Positions 35,959 through 43,775 of a stretch of 45,466 nt of DNA are shown one piece after another. This DNA comes from Acidobacteriota bacterium (GTDB lineage Bacteria; Acidobacteriota; Terriglobia; Bryobacterales; Bryobacteraceae), in NCBI GenBank assembly GCA_016871055.1, contig VFZW01000008.1, positions 1 through 45,466 of the forward strand. Direction: 5' to 3'. The notes beneath the pieces are model-generated. The model did no database searches. It was not told the DNA's origin and saw nothing but the letters and a program-made list of their open reading frames with translations. The position numbers were made by a program, and so were the translations under genes. How positions within the stretch are numbered: position 1 is the first letter of the stretch; every line of letters starts with the position of its first letter.

Positions 35959-37266
35959 TTAGGCCACCTGAACCAGTTCGGTCGACGCGAACGGATTCTT
36001 CGCCACATAGGCTTCAAACTCCGGACGCCATTTCTTCACCAGCGATATCGTCGGCAACGCCGCGGCATCGCCCAGCGGGCAGAACGTGCGCCCCAACATC
36101 GACTGCGCCAGATCGCCGATCAAATCCACATCTCGCGACGCGCCGTTGCCGTCGATAATCCGCACCAGCATCTTGCGCAGCCAGGTAGTTCCCTCGCGGC
36201 ACGGAATGCACCAGCCGCAACTCTCGTGGTTGTAGAACCGCATGATGCGCAGCGCGACTTTGACCATATCGGTGGTCTCGTCCATCACCATCATGCCGCC
36301 CGAACCGAGCATCGTGCCGGCCTTCGCCATCGTGTCGTAATCCATCGCGATGTCGCATTCTTCGGCGCTCAGAATCGGACACGACGAACCGCCCGGAATA
36401 ATCGCCTTCAACTTCCGGCCGCCCAACATACCGCCGCCGATCTCGTTGAGGAAGTACATCATGTTCATGCCCAGCGGAACTTCGTATACACCCGGCTTGT
36501 TCACATGACCCGCCAGACACACCAGCCGCGTACCGCCATTGCGGGGCGTGCCGAGTTCCGCGTACCACTTGCCGCCGCCATTGAGAATCGCGGGCACCGT
36601 CGAAAACGTCTCGACGTTGTTCAACACCGTCGGGCATTGGAACGCGCCGCTAACTGCCGGGAACGGCGGACGAATCCGAGGCACGCCGCGCTTGCCTTCG
36701 AGCGATTCGAGCAGCGCCGATTCTTCGCCGCACTCGTAAGCGCCCGCGCCGGTCTGCGTGTAGAGATCGAAATCGAATCCCGTGCCAAGAATGTTTTTGC
36801 CCAGCAGGTTTCGCTCGTAGCACTCCTTCATCACCGCGTCCATGTGATCGATCAGGTAGCGGTACTCGCCGCGAATGTAGACCCATCCCTTTGAAGCGCC
36901 GACCGCTTTCGCGGCGATCAGAATGCCCTCGACCATCTGGATCGGATCGTGCTCCATCAGAAGCCGGTCTTTGCAGGTGCCCGGTTCGGATTCATCCGCG
37001 TTGACGACGATGTACTTCGGCAACTCGCTTTGCCGCGGCACGAAGCTCCACTTCATGCCCGTCGGGAATCCCGCACCGCCGCGGCCTCGTAGCGACGAAG
37101 CCTTCACTTCATCGATAATCTGATCCTGCGTCATCTCGCAGGCTTTCTTGAACGCCTGCATGCCGCCCGTCGCCAGATACGTATCGACCCGCCATGAGTT
37201 CTGCGTGCCAAACCGCTTGGAGATGACTCTTGTCTCTAACGGACTCGGTTCGTTGTAGAGCTTCAC
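35959..37266 (-). CDS. nuoF: NADH-quinone oxidoreductase subunit F
   Basis: 435 residues from a GTG at 37266 that overlaps the nuoE stop by 4 bp (GTGA). The longer open frame upstream lies inside nuoE. NADH/FMN-binding GRGGAGFPTG is at 61-70, then GAGAYECGEESALLESLEGKRG. N3 ligands Cys350, 353, 356 and 396 lie in ESCGWCIPCREG and TFCPLGDAA. It oxidises NADH through FMN. All ligands are intact. Confidence 0.97.
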   Translation of the reverse strand: MKLYNEPSPLETRVISKRFGTQNSWRVDTYLATGGMQAFKKACEMTQDQIIDEVKASSLRGRGGAGFPTGMKWSFVPRQSELPKYIVVNADESEPGTCKDRLLMEHDPIQMVEGILIAAKAVGASKGWVYIRGEYRYLIDHMDAVMKECYERNLLGKNILGTGFDFDLYTQTGAGAYECGEESALLESLEGKRGVPRIRPPFPAVSGAFQCPTVLNNVETFSTVPAILNGGGKWYAELGTPRNGGTRLVCLAGHVNKPGVYEVPLGMNMMYFLNEIGGGMLGGRKLKAIIPGGSSCPILSAEECDIAMDYDTMAKAGTMLGSGGMMVMDETTDMVKVALRIMRFYNHESCGWCIPCREGTTWLRKMLVRIIDGNGASRDVDLIGDLAQSMLGRTFCPLGDAAALPTISLVKKWRPEFEAYVAKNPFASTELVQVA

Positions 37267-37736
37267 TTCAGTCCCTCCAGGATCTCGTCCAGCTTGCCGG
37301 TGGTCACTTCGTGATGGAAGTCGTAGTTGACCTGAATCGCCGGCGCCCACGAACACGCGCCGATGCATTCGACTTCTTCGAGCGAGAACTTTCCGTCCGC
37401 CGCCGTCTGCTTGTGTCCAAGATTCAGCTTCTTGCAAGCGTGGTCGTACAATTCGGCGCCGCCACGCAGCATGCAAGCCACGTTCGTGCAAACCTGTAGG
37501 TGGTACCTGCCCTGCGGCTTCTTGTGCAGCATCGAGTAGTAGCCGGTGACCTCATCGACCTGCAGAGTCGTGATGCCCAGCCGCTTGGCCAACTCTTCCA
37601 TCAACTCCTGCGTCACCGCGCCAATCTCGTCCTGCGCGTACATCAGCATCGGTATCAACGCGCCGCGTTGCCGGCCTTCCGGATAATGCGTCAACAGCTC
37701 CGCGAAGCGGGCTTCCAATTGCGGGGAAAACGTCAT
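37263..37736 (-). CDS. nuoE: NADH-quinone oxidoreductase subunit E
   Basis: 157 residues from the ATG at 37736, which overlaps the nuoD stop by 4 bp (ATGA); an upstream TTG at 37745 would lie inside nuoD. The [2Fe-2S] N1a ligands are in VCTNVACML (C-x4-C) and ECIGACSWAP (C-x3-C). Partner of NuoF and NuoG in the NADH-oxidising head. Confidence 0.96.
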   Translation of the reverse strand: MTFSPQLEARFAELLTHYPEGRQRGALIPMLMYAQDEIGAVTQELMEELAKRLGITTLQVDEVTGYYSMLHKKPQGRYHLQVCTNVACMLRGGAELYDHACKKLNLGHKQTAADGKFSLEEVECIGACSWAPAIQVNYDFHHEVTTGKLDEILEGLK

Positions 37737-38944
37737 CGGTCGCAATCTCCCAGTACGAAATCCAAACTTCCCATGATCGCGATCGAATCCGCGATGCCCC
37801 GGCTCTCGATCATATTCGGCAGCCCTTGCAGATTGCCGAAGCTCGGCGTGCGCATGTGCACCCGAAGCGGTTTCGCCGTCCCATCGCTGACCACGTAATA
37901 GCCGAGTTCGCCGCGCGGCGACTCGACCACTTGAAATACTTCGCCGGCCGGTACGCTGATGCCTTCCGTCACAATCTTAAAGTGATAGATCAGCGACTCC
38001 ATCTGCGTCTTCATCCGCTCGCGTTCCGGCAGCACCGCCTTCGGCGCATCGGCTTGCACAGGGCCTTCCGGTATCCCGGCCATGGCCTGCTGCACGATTT
38101 TGGCCGACTCGCGCATCTCGCGCACACGGCATTCGTACCGCGCGTACACGTCGTTATCGGTTGAGGTCGGCACTTCGAACTGGAACTTCTCGTAGCTCGA
38201 ATAGGGCGTCATCTTGCGGGCGTCGAACGGAATGCCCGCGCCACGGATACACGGCCCGGTCAAGCCGATCTCAAGCATTTCTTCGACCGAGATCTTGCCC
38301 ACGCCCTTGGTTCGCTTCAGCCAGATCGGATTCGTGTTCAGCAGCGATTCGTATTCGTCGATCTTGCTCGGCAACCCGTCGATAAAGGTCTTCACGCGCT
38401 TTTCCCAACCGCGCGGAGGCTCCAGCGCCAGCCCGCCGATTCGAATGTAGGACGTCATCAGGCGTTGGCCCGAGAACATCTCGAACAAGCGGAGAATGTC
38501 TTCGCGCTCGCGGAAGCAGAGGAAGAACACCGTCATCGCGCCGATGTCGAGCGCGTGTGTTCCCAGCCAGACCAAGTGGCTATTGATGCGTGTCAGCTCA
38601 GCGAGCAAAACACGCAGGTACTGGGCCTTCGGCGGAATCTCCATCTGGAGCAACTTCTCAACAGCCAAGCTGTAGCAGAGGTTGTTCGAGAGGTTGGCCA
38701 GGTAGTCGACGCGATCGGTCAGCGTGATCACCTGATGCCAGTTCAACGCCTCGCACTGCTTCTCAATGCCCGTGTGCAAGAAGCCGATGTCCGGCGTCGC
38801 TTTGAAAATCGATTCCCCGTCCAACTCCAGTACCACGCGCAACACACCGTGCGTCGACGGGTGCTGCGGACCCATGTTTAGGGTCATGCGCCGCGTGTGG
38901 CTGCTTTGTTTTTCTTCGGGTTCCGCTGGGATCGTGTGGCTCAT
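37733..38944 (-). CDS. nuoD: NADH-quinone oxidoreductase subunit D
   Basis: 403 residues. Conserved TLNMGPQHPSTHGVLR, GFLHTGIEKQCE and YLANLSNNLCYSLAVEKLL; the C-terminus ends in DFVLGDCDR, the NiFe-hydrogenase-like end. It forms most of the quinone site with NuoB, which is not encoded beside it. The start is 66 bp after nuoC, the widest gap in the operon, with GGGGAAG upstream. Confidence 0.97.
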   Translation of the reverse strand: MSHTIPAEPEEKQSSHTRRMTLNMGPQHPSTHGVLRVVLELDGESIFKATPDIGFLHTGIEKQCEALNWHQVITLTDRVDYLANLSNNLCYSLAVEKLLQMEIPPKAQYLRVLLAELTRINSHLVWLGTHALDIGAMTVFFLCFREREDILRLFEMFSGQRLMTSYIRIGGLALEPPRGWEKRVKTFIDGLPSKIDEYESLLNTNPIWLKRTKGVGKISVEEMLEIGLTGPCIRGAGIPFDARKMTPYSSYEKFQFEVPTSTDNDVYARYECRVREMRESAKIVQQAMAGIPEGPVQADAPKAVLPERERMKTQMESLIYHFKIVTEGISVPAGEVFQVVESPRGELGYYVVSDGTAKPLRVHMRTPSFGNLQGLPNMIESRGIADSIAIMGSLDFVLGDCDR

Positions 38945-39010
38945 GGTTGTAGGGCTTCCCCTGTATTACGGGTTCGTCGCTGCGCGAGAAGAGGGTGGCC
39001 CAACTCCTCT

Positions 39011-39463
39011 TTATTCACTCTTGTAGTCGTACTTGTGGCCGTGCACGGGGTAGTCCCGCCGCAACGGATGGCCTTGCCAGAAATCGGGCATCATGATCCG
39101 GGTCAGGTTCGGATGCCCTTCGAAATTGATGCCAAACAAATCGAACGCTTCGCGCTCGTACCAATTGGCCGCCGCGTACACAACGGTCGCGGACGCAATC
39201 TTTGGGTTGTCGCCGGTTGCACGGCACTTCAGCCGCACGCGCAGGTTCCGCGCCACTGACTGCATGTGATAGACGACCTCGAAGCGCGGCTCCATCGGAT
39301 ACCGATCGACGGCCGTGACGGAAACAAAGCGCTCAAACTTCTGCGTCTTCAGCGCGCGCAGGGCTTCCAAAATTTTTTCCGGAACAATTTCCAGCGTCAG
39401 TTCGTCGAGAGCGGTAGACGTGTTCAAGACCAGCGAGGGGTCCAGCAAGTTCTCAGGCAGCAT
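39011..39463 (-). CDS. nuoC: NADH-quinone oxidoreductase subunit C
   Basis: 150 residues, the single-domain form rather than the NuoCD fusion. NWYEREAFDLFGINFEGHPNLTRIMMPDFWQGHPLRRDYPV is the family signature region (given in pieces: WYEREAFDLFGI and GHPLRRDYP). The start overlaps the nuoA end by 11 bp, so no nuoB lies between. Confidence 0.96.
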   Translation of the reverse strand: MLPENLLDPSLVLNTSTALDELTLEIVPEKILEALRALKTQKFERFVSVTAVDRYPMEPRFEVVYHMQSVARNLRVRLKCRATGDNPKIASATVVYAAANWYEREAFDLFGINFEGHPNLTRIMMPDFWQGHPLRRDYPVHGHKYDYKSE

Positions 39464-39902
39464 GGTCGAGTTTCTCCAGTGTCGGATTCTTGCGCAACGT
39501 CCCCGCAGCGGCTTGCCGTTCGATGTCCTCGGCGTGCGACCAGTTCATCACGCCCTTCTTGTAGATGTAGATGTAACCCGCTAACACCAGCACGATGAAG
39601 ATGACCATTTCTACAAATCCGAACCATTTGAGATCGCGGTAAACAATGGCCCACGGATAGAGGAACACAGCTTCAATGTCGAACAGGATGAACAGCATCG
39701 CGACCATGTAGAACTTGACGCTGAAGCGTTCTTTGGCCGAGCCGATCGGCGCCATGCCGGATTCGTACGGCATGTCTTTGAACTTGTTTCGGATTCGCTT
39801 ACCGAGTGCGGCGCCCGTCAGGATCACGCCGGTTGCGTTCAGGATGGCGAATATCCACGCCAACAGAACGGGAAAATAACTTTCAGGGAGGGATGTGGGC
39901 AT
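39453..39902 (-). CDS. nuoA: NADH-quinone oxidoreductase subunit A
   Basis: 149 residues with three membrane helices. The loop MPYESGMAPIGSAKERFSVKFY contains the conserved Tyr-Glu-Ser-Gly next to the quinone site, and FILFDIEAVFLYPWA is the second helix with its conserved acidic residues. First gene of the operon, with a promoter at 39941-39969. A basic C-terminal tail extends beyond the third helix. Confidence 0.96.
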   Translation of the reverse strand: MPTSLPESYFPVLLAWIFAILNATGVILTGAALGKRIRNKFKDMPYESGMAPIGSAKERFSVKFYMVAMLFILFDIEAVFLYPWAIVYRDLKWFGFVEMVIFIVLVLAGYIYIYKKGVMNWSHAEDIERQAAAGTLRKNPTLEKLDHAA

Positions 39903-39940
39903 TCGGTGGGGTTGGAGGGCGGAAGAGGACCCTCTTCAAA

Positions 39941-39969
39941 ATATAATGAGCGGAGGAGACCCACGTCAA
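39941..39969 (-). promoter_or_regulatory. Sigma-70 promoter of the nuo operon
   Basis: Minus strand: TTGACG, 17 bp, TTATAT (18 bp to TATATT). It is 39 bp upstream of the nuoA start. A perfect 6-bp hairpin GAAGAG-GACC-CTCTTC (39922-39937) lies in the short leader. Transcription of the whole 13-kb operon probably starts here. Confidence 0.7.
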
Positions 39970-40018
39970 ATTCCGGTTTGGCAGGAACCACTCCACCGAG
40001 ACCAGATTCGAAACAAAA

Positions 40019-40222
40019 ATGATTGAGATTGTTGTAAACGGTACTCCCCGCAACGTTGCCCAAGGCACTACGATATTGACCCTACTCGAAGCGCTCGCGA
40101 TAACGCCAGACCGCGTCGCGGTCGAACTGGACCGGGTGATTATCAAGGCCCCACGCTGGCCCGAAACGACGCTCAACGATGGGGCGCGCATCGAGATTGT
40201 GCATTTCGTGGGCGGCGGGTGA
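40019..40222 (+). CDS. thiS: Sulfur-carrier protein ThiS
   Basis: 67 residues with the ubiquitin-like pattern: MIEIVVNG-x-PR, then TILTLLEAL, VAVELDRVII and the C-terminal RIEIVHFVGGG. The terminal Gly-Gly is the thiocarboxylate site used in thiazole synthesis. No thiF, thiG or other thi gene is in the window, so it is an orphan here; a sulfur-carrier role in another pathway is possible. Divergent from nuoA. Confidence 0.85.
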   Translation: MIEIVVNGTPRNVAQGTTILTLLEALAITPDRVAVELDRVIIKAPRWPETTLNDGARIEIVHFVGGG

Positions 40223-40231
40223 GAAGAAGCC

Positions 40232-40402
40232 GTGACCTGTGCGGTGCACGATTCGACGCCAGAGCAGAATTCGATCGTGGAGGGAGTTTCCGAGTTGGAA
40301 TTCGTGCGCGACGAAAACGGCTCGGTCCTGAAAGACAGCCGATGCCACCCGACACCGGTACCCTTATCCGGGCGTCAACCAACTCACTTCTTACCGACCT
40401 GA
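40232..40402 (+). CDS. Possible 56-residue ORF after thiS
   Basis: Begins with a GTG 10 bp after the thiS stop, with GAGAAG just before it. The first 45 or so codons have G/C-biased third positions and encode an acidic segment (SIVEGVSELEFVRDENGSV); the tail is Pro-rich and looks random. No family recognised. It may be a real small gene or chance. Confidence 0.3.
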   Translation: MTCAVHDSTPEQNSIVEGVSELEFVRDENGSVLKDSRCHPTPVPLSGRQPTHFLPT

Positions 40403-40420
40403 GGACCCGCTTCCCTCAGG
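40398..40420 (+). terminator. Hairpin downstream of thiS
   Basis: CCTGAGG (40398-40404) and CCTCAGG (40414-40420) form a 7-bp stem with a 9-nt loop. The following CTCATCTTGTGTG is only weakly T-rich, so termination is uncertain. Confidence 0.35.
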
Positions 40421-40448
40421 CTCATCTTGTGTGAGAAAATCCCCCGGG

Positions 40449-40477
40449 TTGCGGAACCGGCCCCTTCGCGGTAAGAT
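40449..40477 (+). promoter_or_regulatory. Sigma-70 promoter of rplU-rpmA
   Basis: TTGCGG, exactly 17 bp, TAAGAT. It gives a leader of about 108 nt before rplU. Ribosomal-protein leaders often carry autoregulatory structures, but no specific motif was identified here. Confidence 0.65.
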
Positions 40478-40591
40478 GAGAAGTTGCGGGCCAAGTCCGC
40501 GTGCGCTTATGGTGTGCATCCCCCCGCTTCTGCCCTCCCGTAAGTGGTTCCCCGTTCGTCATTCCAATCAGGATTTCCCAGAGGTTTAGCA

Positions 40592-40894
40592 ATGTACGCA
40601 GTGATCGAAACCGGCGGCAAGCAGTATCGTGTCGCCCCGGGCACGACCGTGAAGGTCGAGTCGCTCGCCGGAGAGCCGGGCGCGGATTTCACATTCGATA
40701 AGGTAGTGGCGGTCGTCAACGAAGCCGGCGAAGTGTCGGGCGGCGCGGGTGCGAAGGTCACCGCGAAGATCGACGCCCACGGGCGCGGCGAAAAGGTCAT
40801 CGTCTTCAAGTTCAAGCGCAAGAAGCAGTACAAAAAGACGATCGGCCACCGCCAGAATTTCACCCAGGTCACCGTCACCGGGATCGAGGCGTAA
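40592..40894 (+). CDS. rplU: 50S ribosomal protein L21
   Basis: 100 residues from the ATG at 40592. Starts with the signature [14 protein letters not shown], and contains [21 protein letters not shown], the rRNA-binding basic loop. The longer open frame upstream is leader sequence. First gene of the conserved L21-L27-Obg cluster; 12 bp before rpmA. Confidence 0.97.
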   Translation: MYAVIETGGKQYRVAPGTTVKVESLAGEPGADFTFDKVVAVVNEAGEVSGGAGAKVTAKIDAHGRGEKVIVFKFKRKKQYKKTIGHRQNFTQVTVTGIEA

Positions 40895-40906
40895 GGAGAA
40901 CTCGTC

Positions 40907-41161
40907 ATGGCATCCAAAAAAGGTTTAGGTTCATCTAAGAACGGGCGCGATTCCAACGCGCAACGGCTGGGCGTTAAGCGCTTCGGCGGCGAAACGGTCA
41001 CGGGCGGCTCGATCCTCGTTCGCCAACGCGGTACTCCCTACAAAGCTGGCGAAAACGTCGGCCGCGGCAAGGACGACACCTTGTACGCCCGCGTTCCCGG
41101 CATTGTGGTCTTCAAAGACCGAGGCCGCATGGGCAAGTTTATTTCGATCGCGACCGCCTAG
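40907..41161 (+). CDS. rpmA: 50S ribosomal protein L27
   Basis: 84 residues. Begins [20 protein letters not shown], the flexible tail reaching the peptidyl-transferase centre, with no cleavable N-terminal extension as in Firmicutes. [11 protein letters not shown] and the final KFISIA match the family. Followed by a strong terminator. Confidence 0.97.
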   Translation: MASKKGLGSSKNGRDSNAQRLGVKRFGGETVTGGSILVRQRGTPYKAGENVGRGKDDTLYARVPGIVVFKDRGRMGKFISIATA

Positions 41162-41192
41162 CCTACACTGGTTTTCGCGCAACCTCCGATTT

Positions 41193-41220
41193 GAGCCGCC
41201 GTACTCCGGCGGCTCTTTTT
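41193..41220 (+). terminator. Rho-independent terminator after rpmA
   Basis: GAGCCGCCG and CGGCGGCTC form a perfect 9-bp stem around a 5-nt loop, followed by six T. It separates rplU-rpmA from obgE, which starts about 20 bp later and so probably depends on read-through. Confidence 0.85.
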
Positions 41221-41236
41221 TGTTCGTACACACAAT

Positions 41237-42244
41237 ATGTTCATCGATGAAGTAAAAGTGATGGTCAAGGCCGGCGACGGCGGCAACGGTTGTATGGCGT
41301 TTCGCCGCGAGAAGTTTGTCGCCAAGGGCGGGCCATCCGGCGGCGACGGCGGCCGCGGCGGTAACGTCTATCTAGTCGCGTCACAGCACCACAATACGCT
41401 GCTCCACCTCCGTTACAACCCCGAGCACAAGGCCGAACGCGGCCGGCACGGCGAGGGGTCCAATTGCACCGGCCGGGAGGGCGAAAGCATCGAGGTCGAA
41501 GTCCCCGTCGGCACAGTTGTATACGATTGGGACACCGCCAAACTTCTCCACGACTTTACCGAGCCCGGACAGAAATGGATGGCTGCCAAGGGCGGCCGGG
41601 GCGGAAAAGGCAACGCCCGCTATGCTAAGCCCTGGCATCAGGCGCCGACGGAGCACGAACAGGGCTTCCCCGGCGAACAGCGTCTCTTCCGGCTGGAGCT
41701 GAAACTTCTGGCTGATGTCGGTCTCGTTGGTTTTCCGAATGCGGGCAAGTCAACGCTCATTTCCCGCATCTCCGCGGCGAGCCCGAAAATCGCCGACTAC
41801 CCGTTTACAACGCTCGAACCGAACCTCGGCGTTGTGCAGTTGCCCAACGAACGCAGCTTTGTGGTCGCCGATATTCCCGGTCTGATCGAAGGCGCGCATG
41901 AGGGACACGGCCTCGGCATCCAATTTCTGCGCCATATCGAGCGGACCCGCCTGCTCGTTCATTTGGTCGACGTCAGCGATATCACCGGCCGCGACCCCAA
42001 ACGCGATTTTGAAATCATCCAGAACGAATTGGCCAGCTACAGTGAAGAATTGGCTTCAAAACCCATGGTGGTCGTCGCCAGCAAGATCGACGCCGCCCAG
42101 GACGACGACCGCGTAAACGCCGTCGAGGCCATCGCGAACGAGCACGGCCTTCCCTTCCTTCGCATTTCGAGCGCCACCGGCGCGGGGCTTGATGAGTTGA
42201 AGCGCCTGGTCGCCGAGCGCGTTCTCCCCGCCGAAAATAATTAG
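41237..42244 (+). CDS. obgE: GTPase Obg/CgtA
   Basis: 335 residues. The glycine-rich Obg fold ([42 protein letters not shown]) occupies 1-158. The G domain has P-loop GFPNAGKST at 165-173, switch [14 protein letters not shown] and the DIPGLIEGA switch II near 212. The NKxD motif appears as ASKID. The optional C-terminal OCT domain is absent. It acts in 50S assembly and stress control. It sits next to L21 and L27, as in most bacteria. Confidence 0.97.
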   Translation: MFIDEVKVMVKAGDGGNGCMAFRREKFVAKGGPSGGDGGRGGNVYLVASQHHNTLLHLRYNPEHKAERGRHGEGSNCTGREGESIEVEVPVGTVVYDWDTAKLLHDFTEPGQKWMAAKGGRGGKGNARYAKPWHQAPTEHEQGFPGEQRLFRLELKLLADVGLVGFPNAGKSTLISRISAASPKIADYPFTTLEPNLGVVQLPNERSFVVADIPGLIEGAHEGHGLGIQFLRHIERTRLLVHLVDVSDITGRDPKRDFEIIQNELASYSEELASKPMVVVASKIDAAQDDDRVNAVEAIANEHGLPFLRISSATGAGLDELKRLVAERVLPAENN

Positions 42245-42288
42245 CGCCGCGGCGCGATCGGGCAGCATCGGACCTATCGAACCGGCGT

Positions 42289-43092
42289 ATGTCCGCAAAT
42301 TGGAAACCTCGATTTCTGCGACTGGCTGCTGCTTCGCACACCTTGGCTGCGATCTGGCTACCGCCTATCACGACCCTGCCATTGGCGATAGGCTTCTGGC
42401 TGGCGTCGCGGGACCCGCGCGGCCAAAAGCCGCTGCTGGTCGCCGCGATCGCGGCCGAGGCGCTGGCGTTCCATGTGTTCAACGCCGTGTGGATCATCCC
42501 GCTTTTGTTGCTCTGGCGCGTGATCGACGCCGATAGTCACGGTGTGGAAAGCGCCGTGCGCGGCGCGGGAATCGGCAGTCTGCGCGGCCTTTTCGAAGGC
42601 CACCGCACCGAAGACGGGATCCCGTTAAGCCGCATCGTCAACAACACCCCGTCCCTTCTGGTGTTTCTTCGCCACGCCGGCTGCCCGTTCTGCAAGCAGG
42701 CGCTCGCGGATTTGGCGGCCGCCAAGCCGGAACTAGACCGACGAGGCGTGCGAATCATTCTCGTACATCACAGTTCGGAAGGCTCTATCCGTCCCGTGCC
42801 TGGGATTTCCGTCGCCTCCGATGCCGAGCGGCGTCTTTACCGAAAATTCGGCCTAATGCGCGGCAACTTGCTGCGCATTCTCGGGCCGACGGCATTCGCA
42901 CAGGGCATGCTCGCAGTACTCCGCGATCGCCATGGAATCGGACTCTTCGACGGCGATCTCTTCCAGATGCCGGGTATGTTCCTGGTCCACGGCGATGACA
43001 TCCTAGCCAGCTATTACCATCGCGTAGCCGGCGACCGCCCGGACTACGCCGCTTTTGTACTTCGAAACATCAACTCGTTTCAGCCTCAGTGA
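42289..43092 (+). CDS. DUF4870-like membrane domain fused to a peroxiredoxin-like (AhpC/TSA_2) domain
   Basis: 267 residues. Residues 15-80 hold two or three hydrophobic helices (ITTLPLAIGFWLASRDPRGQKPLL and AFHVFNAVWIIPLLLLWRVI) in a DUF4870-like layout. From about 118, a thioredoxin-fold domain has FLRHAGCPFCKQALADLA with Cys132-x2-Cys135, then VRIILVHHSSEG, ASDAERRLYRKFGLMRG and MPGMFLVHGD. This matches the SelL/PRXL2-type redox family. The redox domain would lie on one face of the membrane. The fusion is unusual; partner and substrate are unknown. Confidence 0.75.
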   Translation: MSANWKPRFLRLAAASHTLAAIWLPPITTLPLAIGFWLASRDPRGQKPLLVAAIAAEALAFHVFNAVWIIPLLLLWRVIDADSHGVESAVRGAGIGSLRGLFEGHRTEDGIPLSRIVNNTPSLLVFLRHAGCPFCKQALADLAAAKPELDRRGVRIILVHHSSEGSIRPVPGISVASDAERRLYRKFGLMRGNLLRILGPTAFAQGMLAVLRDRHGIGLFDGDLFQMPGMFLVHGDDILASYYHRVAGDRPDYAAFVLRNINSFQPQ

Positions 43093-43175
43093 ACACTGAC
43101 GACTTTATTTAACCCTGAGTGAAACGGGTTTTTGTGACAGTGAATCTGGCGGCTTGCGGCAGCGTCTTAGTCTGT

Positions 43176-43775
43176 ATGGCTGACCAACCGTACTCGAAGA
43201 TGACTGAACAGGCGTTAATCGCGTTCGCGAAGGCGGGAGACGGCGAGGCGTTCGCGGAGTTGATCCAACGGACTCGGCCCTACGCAATGCGTGCGGCCCG
43301 GTCTATTCTGCGCGACTCGGACGAAGTGCAAGACCAGTTGCAATCTGCCTATCTGAACGCTTGGCGGCAGATCGCAAACTTCCGCGAAGACTCGAAGTTT
43401 TCGACCTGGATCACAACGGTGGTTGTGAATCAGTGCCTGATGCGGCTCCGGAAACTGAAACGCTCGCCAGCGGCGATTTCGTTCGAATTCGAACAGAACG
43501 GTGAAACACGCACTCTTGAGCCTTCCGACGCCCAGCCTACCGCCGAAGAATCGATGGCTCGCGAAGAGCTCATTCAAATCGTCCGCCACGAAATGCAACG
43601 AGTCCCGCCATTGTTCCGTAGTGTGCTCACTCTCGTCGATCTGAACAGCACTCCAGTACATGAGGCCGCCAAACAGCTCGGCATTTCAGTGGCGGCGGCA
43701 AAGAGCCGGCTGATGCGGGCTCGAACCGCAATTCGAGCGCGATTGGAAAACCGTCTCGCCGGCGTTACGTTATAG
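43176..43775 (+). CDS. ECF RNA polymerase sigma factor
   Basis: 199 residues from the ATG at 43176 (the frame is open from 43119; an ATG at 43200 is also possible). Region 2: EAFAELIQRTRPYAMRAARSILRD, DEVQDQLQSAYLNAWRQI and FSTWITTVVVNQCLMRLR. Region 4: PPLFRSVLTLVDLNSTPVHEAA and ISVAAAKSRLMRARTAI. No anti-sigma gene adjoins it: the next gene is convergent. Its C-terminus overlaps the acyltransferase stop by 6 bp. Confidence 0.92.
   Translation: MADQPYSKMTEQALIAFAKAGDGEAFAELIQRTRPYAMRAARSILRDSDEVQDQLQSAYLNAWRQIANFREDSKFSTWITTVVVNQCLMRLRKLKRSPAAISFEFEQNGETRTLEPSDAQPTAEESMAREELIQIVRHEMQRVPPLFRSVLTLVDLNSTPVHEAAKQLGISVAAAKSRLMRARTAIRARLENRLAGVTL

Larger units (their letters stand above)
40223..40448. 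other. Gene-poor stretch between thiS and the rplU promoter
   Basis: Contains one possible small ORF (40232-40402) and a hairpin (40398-40420), each listed separately. No tRNA or riboswitch motif was recognised. Confidence 0.5.

Noticed and set aside
34915-36894. 659-codon open frame on the forward strand opposite nuoG/nuoF
   Set aside because: Composition is dominated by His, Arg and Gln as expected for antisense of a high-GC gene; no domain is recognisable and both nuo genes are complete on the other strand.
40484-40591. Riboswitch in the rplU leader or between nuoA and thiS (TPP-type)
   Set aside because: No CUGAGA-type TPP core or other recognisable aptamer motif was found in either gap.
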